Assembly (NCBI GenBank): GCA_021816545.1
Contig: JAKAXP010000140.1
Coordinates: 1 to 6,264, forward strand
From: Bacteroidota bacterium
Lineage (GTDB): Bacteria > Bacteroidota > Bacteroidia > Bacteroidales > VadinHA17
Length of the DNA stretch: 6,264 bases
Direction: 5' to 3'
Position 1 is the first letter of the stretch, and every line of letters starts with the position of its first letter. The notes under the pieces were generated by a model that was not told the origin of the DNA, searched no databases, and saw nothing but the letters and a program-made list of their open reading frames with translations. A program made the translations under genes and the position numbers. Below are positions 1-6,070 of the stretch, one piece after another.

Positions 1-2
1 TC

Positions 3-587
3 GGGGGTGCTTATAATATTGTGACAAACATGGTCTCAAACTACCAGAAAGAAAACAAGGAAATCCCTCCGAATATTCAGGACGTTTACTCCAAGATCAT
101 GAAGAGCCAGGAGCAGGCGATGCCGTTTCTAATGCAGCATGGCCTGTCTGACGTAAACGCGAGAAAAGAAGCCGCTGTAAGTTTCGTTCTGAATCATCCG
201 GCGGTAAGTACCGTCCTGATCTCATTTTCAAACTTCACCGAAGTGGCTGATTATATTAATCTTTCTGGAACACGGCTTAATGAAAAGTCAATTTCAGCGA
301 TTGCCTCACTGAAGGATACGTTCAGCCCCCTGTACTGCCGTCATGCATGTGGTCTGTGTGAGAGCAGCTGCCCCAACGGGGTGCCGGTTAATACAATCAT
401 GCGGTACAACCACTATTTCATGGCGCAGTCACGTGAAAAATATGCTATCAGCCAGTACTTGCAGCTCGGCAGATCCAATGCCGGTAAGTGTGCCGGTTGC
501 ATCGGGAATTGTGAGGCTGCCTGCCCCTATGGTGTACCAATCCATGCTCTTCTTGAGGATGCACACCGGAACCTGAGTCTTGCCTGA
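3..587 (+). CDS. Aldo/keto reductase with C-terminal double [4Fe-4S] ferredoxin-like module (3' part only)
   Basis: The frame is open to the left edge, so the N-terminal part, including the catalytic Asp/Tyr/Lys/His of an aldo/keto reductase, lies outside; about 194 residues are visible. The GTG at 21 is internal, since the preceding codons (GGAYNI) read on in frame. The first part matches the end of an aldo/keto reductase TIM barrel: AAVSFVLNHPAVSTVLISFS is the usual last strand and helix. Two cysteine clusters follow, C-x3-C-x2-C-x3-CP (nt 336-374) and C-x2-C-x3-C-x3-CP (nt 489-527), each ending in CP-[NY]-GVP and able to hold a [4Fe-4S] cluster. The protein ends AHRNLSLA. This layout is known from the COG1453-type predicted oxidoreductases. 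The likely role is cytoplasmic NAD(P)H- or cluster-linked redox chemistry; the substrate is unknown. It converges on the nitroreductase gene, with 39 nt between the stops. The family call is secure, the function is not. Confidence 0.88.
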   Translation, partial: GGAYNIVTNMVSNYQKENKEIPPNIQDVYSKIMKSQEQAMPFLMQHGLSDVNARKEAAVSFVLNHPAVSTVLISFSNFTEVADYINLSGTRLNEKSISAIASLKDTFSPLYCRHACGLCESSCPNGVPVNTIMRYNHYFMAQSREKYAISQYLQLGRSNAGKCAGCIGNCEAACPYGVPIHALLEDAHRNLSLA

Positions 588-626
588 TATGATGGCTAAC
601 TGAAACAGGCCTCGGGGCTGGCTCCT

Positions 627-1157
627 TTACAGGATCTCAACAATCTCGCTGAAGTCTTTTCTCTTTTTCTCTCCTGATTTCCGGAATCCCGGCTTCGGGT
701 AGCCGAGGGGGGTGATCCCGAAGATCACCTGGTTCTCTCCTGCCCCGGAGGTACCCCTCAGAGCTTCCTTGAGTATCCCCGGGTCATAGTTCGCAATCCA
801 GCAGGCTCCCACCCCTTCATTCTCAGCAGCCAGGATAATATGAGTCATGGCTATGGCTGCATCAGTTTCCACTGAACAGTATCCGTCGAAACTTCTTTTC
901 CAGGACTTGTCCTTAATTCCCACAACAACCAGGACATGAGGAGCATCATGGAACCATTCGCGGCCATAGCAGGCTCTTATCCTGGAAAGCATTCCGGGTG
1001 AAGATACAAGCAGGAATTTCCATGGCTGCCTGTTCGCAGCTGATGGCGCTGTTCTTCCTGCATCGAGGATCCTCTTCAGAACATCCTCCGGGACAGGCCT
1101 TGAAGGATCATAGTTGCGTATGCTTTCGCGCACGTTAATCAGTTCGGAGAATTCCAT
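627..1157 (-). CDS. Nitroreductase family FMN oxidoreductase (short, 176 aa)
   Basis: This is a compact member of the FMN-dependent nitroreductase superfamily, which works as a cytoplasmic homodimer reducing nitro compounds, quinones or other substrates with NAD(P)H. Visible hallmarks are the FMN-phosphate motif R10-E-S12-I-R14, the segment APSAANRQPWKFLLV (37-51) that packs on the flavin, the central helix SVETDAAIAMTHIILAAENEGVGACWI (95-121), and the LGYP turn (151-154) followed by a basic tail (KKRKDF). The length is normal for the short subclass. The ATG starts 9 nt after the stop of the upstream DUF4359-like gene on the same strand, so the two are probably cotranscribed. No Shine-Dalgarno sequence is evident. 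A degradative role for a specific nitroaromatic cannot be inferred; family assignment is firm and substrate unknown. Confidence 0.92.
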   Translation of the reverse strand: MEFSELINVRESIRNYDPSRPVPEDVLKRILDAGRTAPSAANRQPWKFLLVSSPGMLSRIRACYGREWFHDAPHVLVVVGIKDKSWKRSFDGYCSVETDAAIAMTHIILAAENEGVGACWIANYDPGILKEALRGTSGAGENQVIFGITPLGYPKPGFRKSGEKKRKDFSEIVEIL

Positions 1158-1166
1158 CTGGCCAGC

Positions 1167-1484
1167 TTATTTGATTTTGATGAAGTTATCCAGGATGCCA
1201 AGGAAAAGATGCTCCTCGCCCGGCAGACCAAGCTCGTAGGTCGAACACAGGAAGTAGTCTTTTCTGACTGTTCCCAGGCCTGCAAGGGAAGCGGCCGGGC
1301 CGGACAGCAGTCTTGTCAGATCGCCTGTCAGGGTCTCATCACCCTTTACCTGGTCCTGTATCTTATCCTTCAGGTAAGAGGTGAACTGCTGTTCCGACGG
1401 GTTGGTGGAAAAAAGCAGAACGATTGCAAGGATAAAGATTATCCATCCGTAGGGAAACCTCCCTGATTTCTTTGCTGCATTCAT
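1167..1484 (-). CDS. Small membrane-anchored DUF4359-like protein (105 aa)
   Basis: One hydrophobic helix (about residues 12-26, YGWIIFILAIVLLFS) follows a basic N-terminus (KK, R), which suggests an N-in, C-out single-pass anchor or uncleaved signal. Just after it comes TNPSEQQFTSYL (27-38). The C-terminal part has RKDYFLCSTYEL (74-85) and EHLFLGILDNFI (91-102). This order of membrane helix, NPS-x2-F-x2-YL and C-terminal YLGI-like segment resembles DUF4359; the match is from memory of the family pattern and is not confirmed. No catalytic motif is visible and the function is unknown. It is the first gene of a probable two-gene unit with the nitroreductase 9 nt downstream, and is preceded by a good Bacteroidetes-type promoter. 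An open frame on the opposite strand over the same bases has no comparable domain signal. Confidence 0.75.
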   Translation of the reverse strand: MNAAKKSGRFPYGWIIFILAIVLLFSTNPSEQQFTSYLKDKIQDQVKGDETLTGDLTRLLSGPAASLAGLGTVRKDYFLCSTYELGLPGEEHLFLGILDNFIKIK

Positions 1485-1525
1485 ATTCGTGTTAGTCTGA
1501 TGAGAGTTTCTGAGGTAATTCCATT

Positions 1526-1558
1526 GGGGTTAAAATTACAATGCTATCGGGGTTAAAA
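1526..1558. repeat. Two direct copies of GGGGTTAAAA, 23 nt apart
   Basis: Identical 10-mers occupy 1526-1535 and 1549-1558, start-to-start distance 23 nt, which is about two helical turns. They sit inside the predicted minus-strand promoter and upstream of the plus-strand gene at 1698. The arrangement could be a paired operator for a dimeric or tandem-bound regulator; this is inference, since two short copies could also be chance. Confidence 0.4.
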
Positions 1559-1561
1559 CAA
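1531..1561 (-). promoter_or_regulatory. Probable Bacteroidetes-type promoter of the DUF4359-like/nitroreductase unit
   Basis: On the minus strand TTG (1559-1561, plus-strand CAA) is followed after 20 nt by TAATTTTA (1531-1538), a 7/8 match to the Bacteroidetes -7 element TAnnTTTG. Transcription would begin near 1525, giving a leader of about 40 nt before the ATG at 1484. One copy of a repeated GGGGTTAAAA lies at the upstream end of the spacer and another overlaps the -7 element. Confidence 0.5.
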
Positions 1562-1628
1562 GCAACTGGCACAAAGAGACAAATCTTTGGGACGTTTAGC
1601 AAAATTGCATTCGGTGAAGTGTCAGAAC

Positions 1629-1658
1629 TTTGTCATGAAATCAGATGAAGTATTTCGG
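1629..1658 (+). promoter_or_regulatory. Weak candidate promoter for the M29-like gene
   Basis: TTTG at 1629-1632 is followed after 18 nt by TATTTCGG (1651-1658), which fits TAnnTTTG at 6 of 8 positions. The spacer is shorter than the 20 nt seen at the other promoters here. An alternative -7 element, GAACTTTG (1625-1632), matches 7/8 but its TTG at 1605-1607 is only 17 nt away. Neither is convincing; no better candidate was found between 1485 and 1697. Confidence 0.2.
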
Positions 1659-1697
1659 AGCAGACCATATTGATCAAATAACTAAAATCTACCTGCA

Positions 1698-2903
1698 ATG
1701 AAAAGAATCAAGATCTTAATTGTCGCCTTGCTTGCCATGCTTCCGTGCCTGACTATAATGGCACAGGTCACTGCAGAAAATACCAAATCTGCTGAGAAAG
1801 AATTACTTGCACAAAAGATAGTAAATCAATGTGCAAACATAAAGGAAGGCGAATTCGTCCTCGTACAGGGCGGAGTGCGTGATATGGAGCTTCTTGAAGA
1901 CATCGTCGCCAATGTGGCTAAAAAGGGAGGTTATCCCCTGCTGACAATCGGAAGCGACAGGCTGGACAGGAAGTTATATACTGAAGTACCTGCAGTGTAT
2001 GATTCGCGACCTCCTGAACTTGCACTGAAGATTTACGGATTCATTGATGCAGCCATTGGCATTGCTTACAATGAAGATCCGAATCTGCTTTCAGATATTC
2101 CTGCTGAACGCTTCGCGACTCAAAGTCAGGCAAATGCCCCGGCAACCGAACTTTTCCTAAGCCGTAAGATCAGGCAGGTTGGTATCGGTAACGGACTCTA
2201 TCCGACAGAGGCCAGGGCAAAACAATTCGGATTAACATATGAGGAGCTTTCAGACATGTTCTGGAAGGGGATGAACGTCGATTACCAGGCGCTTGAAGCG
2301 ACCGGTAATACCCTTAAGAAGGTATTGGAAGCCGGTAGTGTGGTTCATATTACCAATTCCAACGGAACTGACTTTAAAGCAAATATTTCGGGCAGGAAGG
2401 TCATTGTTCTCGACGGAATAATTTCGGACGAGGACCTCAAGGGGGGATTTACCGCTACACAGGTTTATCTGCCGGCCGGCGAGGTGGCTTTGGCACCTGT
2501 ACCTGGTACTGCTGAGGGGAAAATAGTTGTCACCTCTGACTTCGGGTCAGGAGTTGAGGCAAAAGACATTACACTCGTTTTCCAGAAAGGAAAGCTCGTC
2601 TCAATGACAGCAAAGTCAGGTATAGAACGCCTGAAGGAAGTGTATGATGCATTCGCAGAAGGAAAAGATGAATTTTCCTTCATTGATATTGGTATCAATC
2701 CCAATGTAAGCATCATACCCGGCAGCAAGCTTGCCTGCTGGATGCCTGCAGGGATGATAACGATCGGAATCGGAAACAACCTGTTTGCCGGTGGTGATAA
2801 CAAATCCACCTTTGGATACTCATTCCATATTCCCGGCTGCACACTTTCAGTTGACGGGAAAATACTGGTGGACGGCGGAGCCCTCGTACCAGTAAAAAAG
2901 TGA
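1698..2903 (+). CDS. Secreted peptidase M29 (aminopeptidase T)-like protein with degenerate metal site
   Basis: The 401-residue protein begins with a signal peptide (KR, then ILIVALLAMLPCLTIMA, likely cut around MAQ at 21-23), so it is exported to the periplasm or beyond. The rest resembles the COG2309/M29 metallo-aminopeptidase fold: an N-terminal alpha/beta domain (KEGEFVLVQGG, residues 49-59) and a C-terminal domain with LPAGEV (258-263), FIDIGINPN (328-336), GMITIGIGNNLFAGG (352-366) and FHIPGCTLSVDGKILVDGGALV (376-397). Genuine M29 enzymes bind two metals through Glu, Glu, His, His and Asp. By my alignment E262 and H377 are kept, but the others become D330, T355 and P379. It may therefore be inactive, use another chemistry, or bind a ligand only. 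Typical M29 enzymes are cytoplasmic, so export is also uncommon. The gene stands alone, without a Shine-Dalgarno sequence, and converges on the glucosaminidase gene. Fold assignment is good; activity is uncertain. Confidence 0.8.
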   Translation: MKRIKILIVALLAMLPCLTIMAQVTAENTKSAEKELLAQKIVNQCANIKEGEFVLVQGGVRDMELLEDIVANVAKKGGYPLLTIGSDRLDRKLYTEVPAVYDSRPPELALKIYGFIDAAIGIAYNEDPNLLSDIPAERFATQSQANAPATELFLSRKIRQVGIGNGLYPTEARAKQFGLTYEELSDMFWKGMNVDYQALEATGNTLKKVLEAGSVVHITNSNGTDFKANISGRKVIVLDGIISDEDLKGGFTATQVYLPAGEVALAPVPGTAEGKIVVTSDFGSGVEAKDITLVFQKGKLVSMTAKSGIERLKEVYDAFAEGKDEFSFIDIGINPNVSIIPGSKLACWMPAGMITIGIGNNLFAGGDNKSTFGYSFHIPGCTLSVDGKILVDGGALVPVKK

Positions 2904-3081
2904 TTCAGCTATCATCTGATCATTAAAATATTAAGCAAAAGAAAGCAGAGGTCTTTACTCAGCTTGCTGCGGTCATGTTGTTCATGGCTCTCCCTCTGGG
3001 AAACGTCCAGGTACTTCTGATTGATGAAGGTGAAACAGGGATTTAATTCTGTAACCGTTATGCTTCTGAAGCAGTAAACTA

Positions 3082-3705
3082 TCAGGTAATGTCTCCGCAT
3101 GACAGCTTAACGAGTTTGTTAACATACTTCCTATCTGCAGCGTAAGGGATACTTTTAAGGAAGACAAGGTAGAAGTCAGTGTCCTGACCCTCCTCTCCTA
3201 TCCTGTACCCGCGGGAGATGTAATATTGTTGCCATAACGCATAGTCTATAACCGAGTCTGACCAGTGGTCATATTTCGCATGATCCCTGTATGTACCGGT
3301 AGCAACCGTTGGCCTGTGTGTGGGATACTTCATGCCAAAGAGGTTGTTCCCGTTCAGAAATATGTCAGAGGTGTAATACCCGGTTTCGAGACGTGACTGG
3401 AGCAACACCACCTCCTGGTGTTTTATGCCTTCGTATTCGAGGCATTTAATGAGCAGGTCTTCGCTGAAAGGAAGGTATCTGACCTGGAAATAGAACAGAT
3501 CCTTCTCAGCCCTGAGCTGCATGTCTTCAGTCATTGCAGGCATTCCTCCCGGAACGGCATACGAAGTGAGGAAAAAGGTCATGAATATAAGTATGACCCT
3601 GAGTGCAGTACCCTTTTCTGCAAGTCTGAGATTTAGATTCCTGACTACTGTATTGCATCCGGCCGCAACGCCTAAACCTGAAGAAATCTGTCTGAATGTC
3701 TTCAT
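3082..3705 (-). CDS. Membrane-anchored glucosaminidase (peptidoglycan N-acetylglucosaminidase, GH73-like)
   Basis: The 207-residue protein has a single glucosaminidase domain (Pfam PF01832 type), which cleaves the N-acetylglucosamine linkage in peptidoglycan during wall turnover or cell separation. The diagnostic stretch is LLQSRLETGYYTSDIF (101-116) with presumed catalytic E107, then GNNLFGMKYP (119-128). Further typical elements are the W148-x-DSVIDYALWQQYY helix region (148-162) and the C-terminal YAADRKYVNKLVKL (188-201). A hydrophobic segment at about 36-50 (LRVILIFMTFFLTSYA) acts as a signal anchor or uncleaved signal, preceded by an unusually long basic N-terminus. I kept the ATG at 3705 because a near-perfect promoter ends about 20-25 nt upstream of it; the only later ATG in this part, M42, would cut into the hydrophobic segment. 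No LysM, SPOR or other wall-binding domain is present. The gene is transcribed divergently from the Lgt-like gene. Confidence 0.88.
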   Translation of the reverse strand: MKTFRQISSGLGVAAGCNTVVRNLNLRLAEKGTALRVILIFMTFFLTSYAVPGGMPAMTEDMQLRAEKDLFYFQVRYLPFSEDLLIKCLEYEGIKHQEVVLLQSRLETGYYTSDIFLNGNNLFGMKYPTHRPTVATGTYRDHAKYDHWSDSVIDYALWQQYYISRGYRIGEEGQDTDFYLVFLKSIPYAADRKYVNKLVKLSCGDIT

Positions 3706-3729
3706 GGCTGTTCGTTTTGATCTTCATGA

Positions 3730-3760
3730 CAAAGTTACTTCTGAGACTAGCTCCGGACAA
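3730..3760 (-). promoter_or_regulatory. Near-perfect Bacteroidetes promoter for the glucosaminidase gene
   Basis: On the minus strand TTG (3758-3760) is followed after exactly 20 nt by TAACTTTG (3730-3737), an 8/8 match to TAnnTTTG. Transcription would start near 3724, leaving a leader of about 20 nt before the ATG at 3705. This is the strongest promoter signal in the window and supports both the gene start and the phylum assignment. Confidence 0.7.
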
Positions 3761-4096
3761 GGGCATAAACTTCAAATTACGTGATTTTGTGTATGTTACA
3801 TTCAGTGCTGATCAAATTTTCACAGGGGCTCACACCTCCCGTAGCCCAACTGGCAACCGGAAATATACGGTTCGTCAAAAAGAACCTCATTTTTACTGAA
3901 AATACGTGAACTTTTCTGTTGTATCCGGCAGATGCTCCCTTATGCCATTAATATGCAATATTTTAGATGACCCCCGACCTGAATCTCCCGAAATATCCGT
4001 TTTTGACAAACGCCTCCTTACGGTAGGTGAGATTCAGCCTGAAAACTTCCGTTATACTATGGGAACTGCCAAAAAGGCTGACAGACAGCAGATTTA

Positions 4097-4128
4097 TTTG
4101 ACTTCAGGCTTTCAGAGGTGTAAATTTA
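4097..4128 (+). promoter_or_regulatory. Probable Bacteroidetes-type promoter of the Lgt-like/barrel gene
   Basis: TTTG at 4097-4100 is followed after 20 nt by TAAATTTA (4121-4128), a 7/8 match to TAnnTTTG. Transcription would start near 4134, giving a leader of about 25 nt that is A-rich and has no Shine-Dalgarno sequence, as is usual in the phylum. The same bases also read as a sigma70-like TTGACT, 17 nt, TAAATT pair. Confidence 0.55.
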
Positions 4129-4158
4129 TAAGGCGGAAAAACTGAAAACTTTACAATT

Positions 4159-5991
4159 ATGAAAATAGATGTCTCTGATCCGGGATACTACTTTTCACTT
4201 TCATATGTTTTGGCCTTTACCGTAACATTTGCCGTATTCATTTTCTACAGCATAAAGTCAAAAATCAGTATCCCGAAACTGCTTCTGATGCTTACAACGG
4301 TGGCGCTCTTTACAATTGTCGGATCAAGACTCACTGCGGTTCCACTGTCTGAATGGGGAACAGCCCTGACTTCCGGCAATACCGGGCATCACCAGGACAG
4401 ATACGCAGTGGGCGGGCTGATATTCGGTCTTGCAGGACTGATTCTTTGCCGCCATATACTGAACATCGACAGGGCCTTGCTCAATCTATATGCATGGGTG
4501 GCACCAATCGGACTGGCTATACAAAAGACGGGATGCTTCATTAACGGATGCTGTTTTGGCAAACCCTCAGCACTGCCGTGGAGCGTACAATATCCTTATG
4601 GCACCGGTGCACATTTTCATCATGTTGCCCACGACCTGACAGATGCCGGTGCTGCCTGGTCGCTCAGCATTCACCCGGTACAGCTCTATGAGGCAATACT
4701 GCTGCTCGTCGTTTCATTTCTAGTATGGAAATCCCGGAAATACTGGATAAAAGCCTGGAGTACCCTTATCTTTTCATTCTGCCTGTTCTTTGCCTTGCGG
4801 TTTGTTACCGGTTTCCTCCGTGACCCCGGTACTTTTGGAACTGTAACAGCCTTTTTCCTGGGCCTGAATATACAACACTGGTCACTTCTGCTTATTGCAT
4901 GTATAAGCGGTACTGCCCTCTTGCTGAATGAAAAGGCATCTCATCCCCTGTTCAGGGTCTTGCCGGGTAAAGAGCCTTCACTGAAATCTCTTGCACTCTA
5001 CGCAATCATCCTTTCATCCGCAATCCTTTTCTTCAGAAGCATGTTTACCGGTTTTGAATGGCTCTCCCTCACAATCAGGTTCATTCCCGCGGTAGTCATT
5101 TTAATAATTGCAGTTTTCATGAGTGCAAAACCGGCGAGGGTCAGGCTTACCACGGCATCCTTTTTCATTGTGCCTGTCTGCCTGACAGTCCTGTCCGTAC
5201 CGCCGGATTCAACGGGCAATAATTCTGCCCGTAACTTCTACAGGGATGTTAAATCGTACAAACGTTTAGACTTCGCCGCTTCATTCGGCAACTTCTACAG
5301 TACAACTTCATATAACCCTCGTGAAGGAGAGTGCGGTACAGTATATACCCATGACGATTATCAGCATATATACAGGATAGGAGGAGCAGGATTCTCAAAA
5401 ACCAAAGTCGAAGGAACCTCGGCTACCACCCTGGGAGTTAATGTATTCGGAGGCGTAAACAATGAAAACAGCCTTTCCTGGGGATGGGAAAGAAATGATT
5501 TTCTATGGGGGGTCAATCCATACATCAGGTATGACCTCAGGTGGGTCGGACTGGGTCTTGGCGCCCAGATGGGAAATATAAGATGGGTACCGGCAGGCCC
5601 GATCAACCAGACTAAATTCAACAGGGGAACCAGATTTTCCCCGTTCCTGCCGGAGGTGCTGGTCAGGGCTGGAAGAAGAGATATTGTTGACCTGCAGTAC
5701 AACTACGGATTCACTTACCCGTCATCCTTCCCTGTAAACCTGCATGAATTCAGTATAGGAAGCGGTTTCGGCTCTGAGACAAATTACCACTTCAGTGCGG
5801 GCCTCGGCGTTACAAATTATTACTCCTTCCCTTTCATTTCAGCAGAGGCTCTTCTCAATAAGAGTATAGGTCTTAGCGTTAAATACTACTTTCCGGGTGA
5901 AGATTTCTATTCTTATGATACCGGCACCACTATTCCAAGAAAGGGCAGACTAAACTTCAGCCTAAATTACCGTTTCGGATTTGAGAAGTGA
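4159..5991 (+). CDS. Lgt-like (prolipoprotein diacylglyceryl transferase family) membrane protein fused to a C-terminal beta-barrel-like domain
   Basis: This is one uninterrupted 610-codon frame with three parts. Residues 1-256 resemble Lgt (PF01790): seven hydrophobic segments (about 12-32, 39-57, 83-99, 108-124, 174-190, 199-218, 236-256), the signature-like KTGCFINGCCFGKP (123-136), HPVQLYE (172-178) and RFVTGFLRDPG (214-224). Residues 277-347 add three more hydrophobic segments (about 277-293, 304-320, 331-347). Residues about 368-610 are rich in Gly, aromatic and alternating polar/apolar stretches, about ten to twelve candidate strands, ending NFSLNYRFGFEK, much like Bacteroidota outer-membrane barrels. 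Basic loops (SIKSK, CRHI, KSRKYWIK, KASHPLFRVLPGK, KPARVR) alternate so that the C-terminal domain lies in the periplasm. Against E. coli Lgt, H103, R143, N146, E151 and E243 appear as V84, K123, C126, C131 and G218, so lipoprotein acylation is doubtful. Typical Lgt is about 290 residues. The gene is monocistronic with its own promoter. The Lgt-family call is firm; the barrel call is moderate; the function is unknown. Confidence 0.8.
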   Translation: MKIDVSDPGYYFSLSYVLAFTVTFAVFIFYSIKSKISIPKLLLMLTTVALFTIVGSRLTAVPLSEWGTALTSGNTGHHQDRYAVGGLIFGLAGLILCRHILNIDRALLNLYAWVAPIGLAIQKTGCFINGCCFGKPSALPWSVQYPYGTGAHFHHVAHDLTDAGAAWSLSIHPVQLYEAILLLVVSFLVWKSRKYWIKAWSTLIFSFCLFFALRFVTGFLRDPGTFGTVTAFFLGLNIQHWSLLLIACISGTALLLNEKASHPLFRVLPGKEPSLKSLALYAIILSSAILFFRSMFTGFEWLSLTIRFIPAVVILIIAVFMSAKPARVRLTTASFFIVPVCLTVLSVPPDSTGNNSARNFYRDVKSYKRLDFAASFGNFYSTTSYNPREGECGTVYTHDDYQHIYRIGGAGFSKTKVEGTSATTLGVNVFGGVNNENSLSWGWERNDFLWGVNPYIRYDLRWVGLGLGAQMGNIRWVPAGPINQTKFNRGTRFSPFLPEVLVRAGRRDIVDLQYNYGFTYPSSFPVNLHEFSIGSGFGSETNYHFSAGLGVTNYYSFPFISAEALLNKSIGLSVKYYFPGEDFYSYDTGTTIPRKGRLNFSLNYRFGFEK

Positions 5992-6070
5992 TGATTTGAC
6001 AGCATGTGGAATATCATGGGTGGGGGTACCCGTTTCCGGACAATTCAATATCCTAGTTAAATAACTCCTG

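Larger units (their letters stand above)
3706..4158. other. Divergent intergenic region, 453 nt, no convincing gene
   Basis: This stretch holds the glucosaminidase promoter at its left end and the Lgt-like gene promoter at its right end. Between them are two small stem-loop-capable sequences (3826-3847 and 3855-3872) and an 8-nt inverted repeat, AGCCTGAA at 4036-4043 with TTCAGGCT at 4103-4110; the second arm falls in the promoter spacer. Two open frames here (67 and 79 codons) have no recognisable domain, membrane segment or signal peptide and overlap promoter sequence, so I do not call them genes. About 230 nt in the middle remain unexplained. Confidence 0.6.

Noticed and set aside
588..626. 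Possible terminator between the convergent aldo/keto reductase and nitroreductase genes
   Set aside because: Only a three-base-pair GC stem and no T-run could be found.
1209..1466. Plus-strand open frame of 85 codons opposite the DUF4359-like gene
   Set aside because: The minus-strand reading has a signal-anchor layout, a family-like pattern, a promoter and an operon partner; the plus-strand one has none of these.
2465..2842. Minus-strand open frame of 125 codons inside the M29-like gene
   Set aside because: It is antisense to a strongly supported CDS with clear family motifs.
2912..3167. Minus-strand open frames of about 60 codons downstream of the glucosaminidase gene, and a plus-strand frame ending in a TAA near 3045
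   Set aside because: They partly overlap the real gene or the convergent gap, are low in domain signal and have no promoter. The plus-strand stretch has only 23 codons after its first ATG.
3696..3899. Plus-strand open frame of 67 codons overlapping the glucosaminidase start
   Set aside because: It crosses the minus-strand promoter and the start of a well-supported gene on the opposite strand, and no domain is visible.
4003..4008. TTGACA resembling an E. coli -35 box
   Set aside because: There is no matching -10 hexamer at 16-18 nt, and the phylum uses a different consensus.
3906..4145. Plus-strand open frame of 79 codons starting with GTG in the divergent intergenic region
   Set aside because: It runs through the predicted promoter of the Lgt-like gene, has no recognisable domain or membrane segment, and its composition does not look protein-like.
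5361..5702. Minus-strand open frame of 113 codons inside the barrel-like region
   Set aside because: It is antisense to the 610-codon frame; its Pro/Ser/Leu-rich product looks like a complement of Gly/aromatic codons.
4159..5991. Possibility that the Lgt-like and barrel halves are two genes joined by a sequencing error
   Set aside because: The frame is continuous through the linker and the three extra helices, the topology is self-consistent, and there is no sign of a leftover stop or start pair at the junction. An internal start at Met321 is kept as a separate idea.
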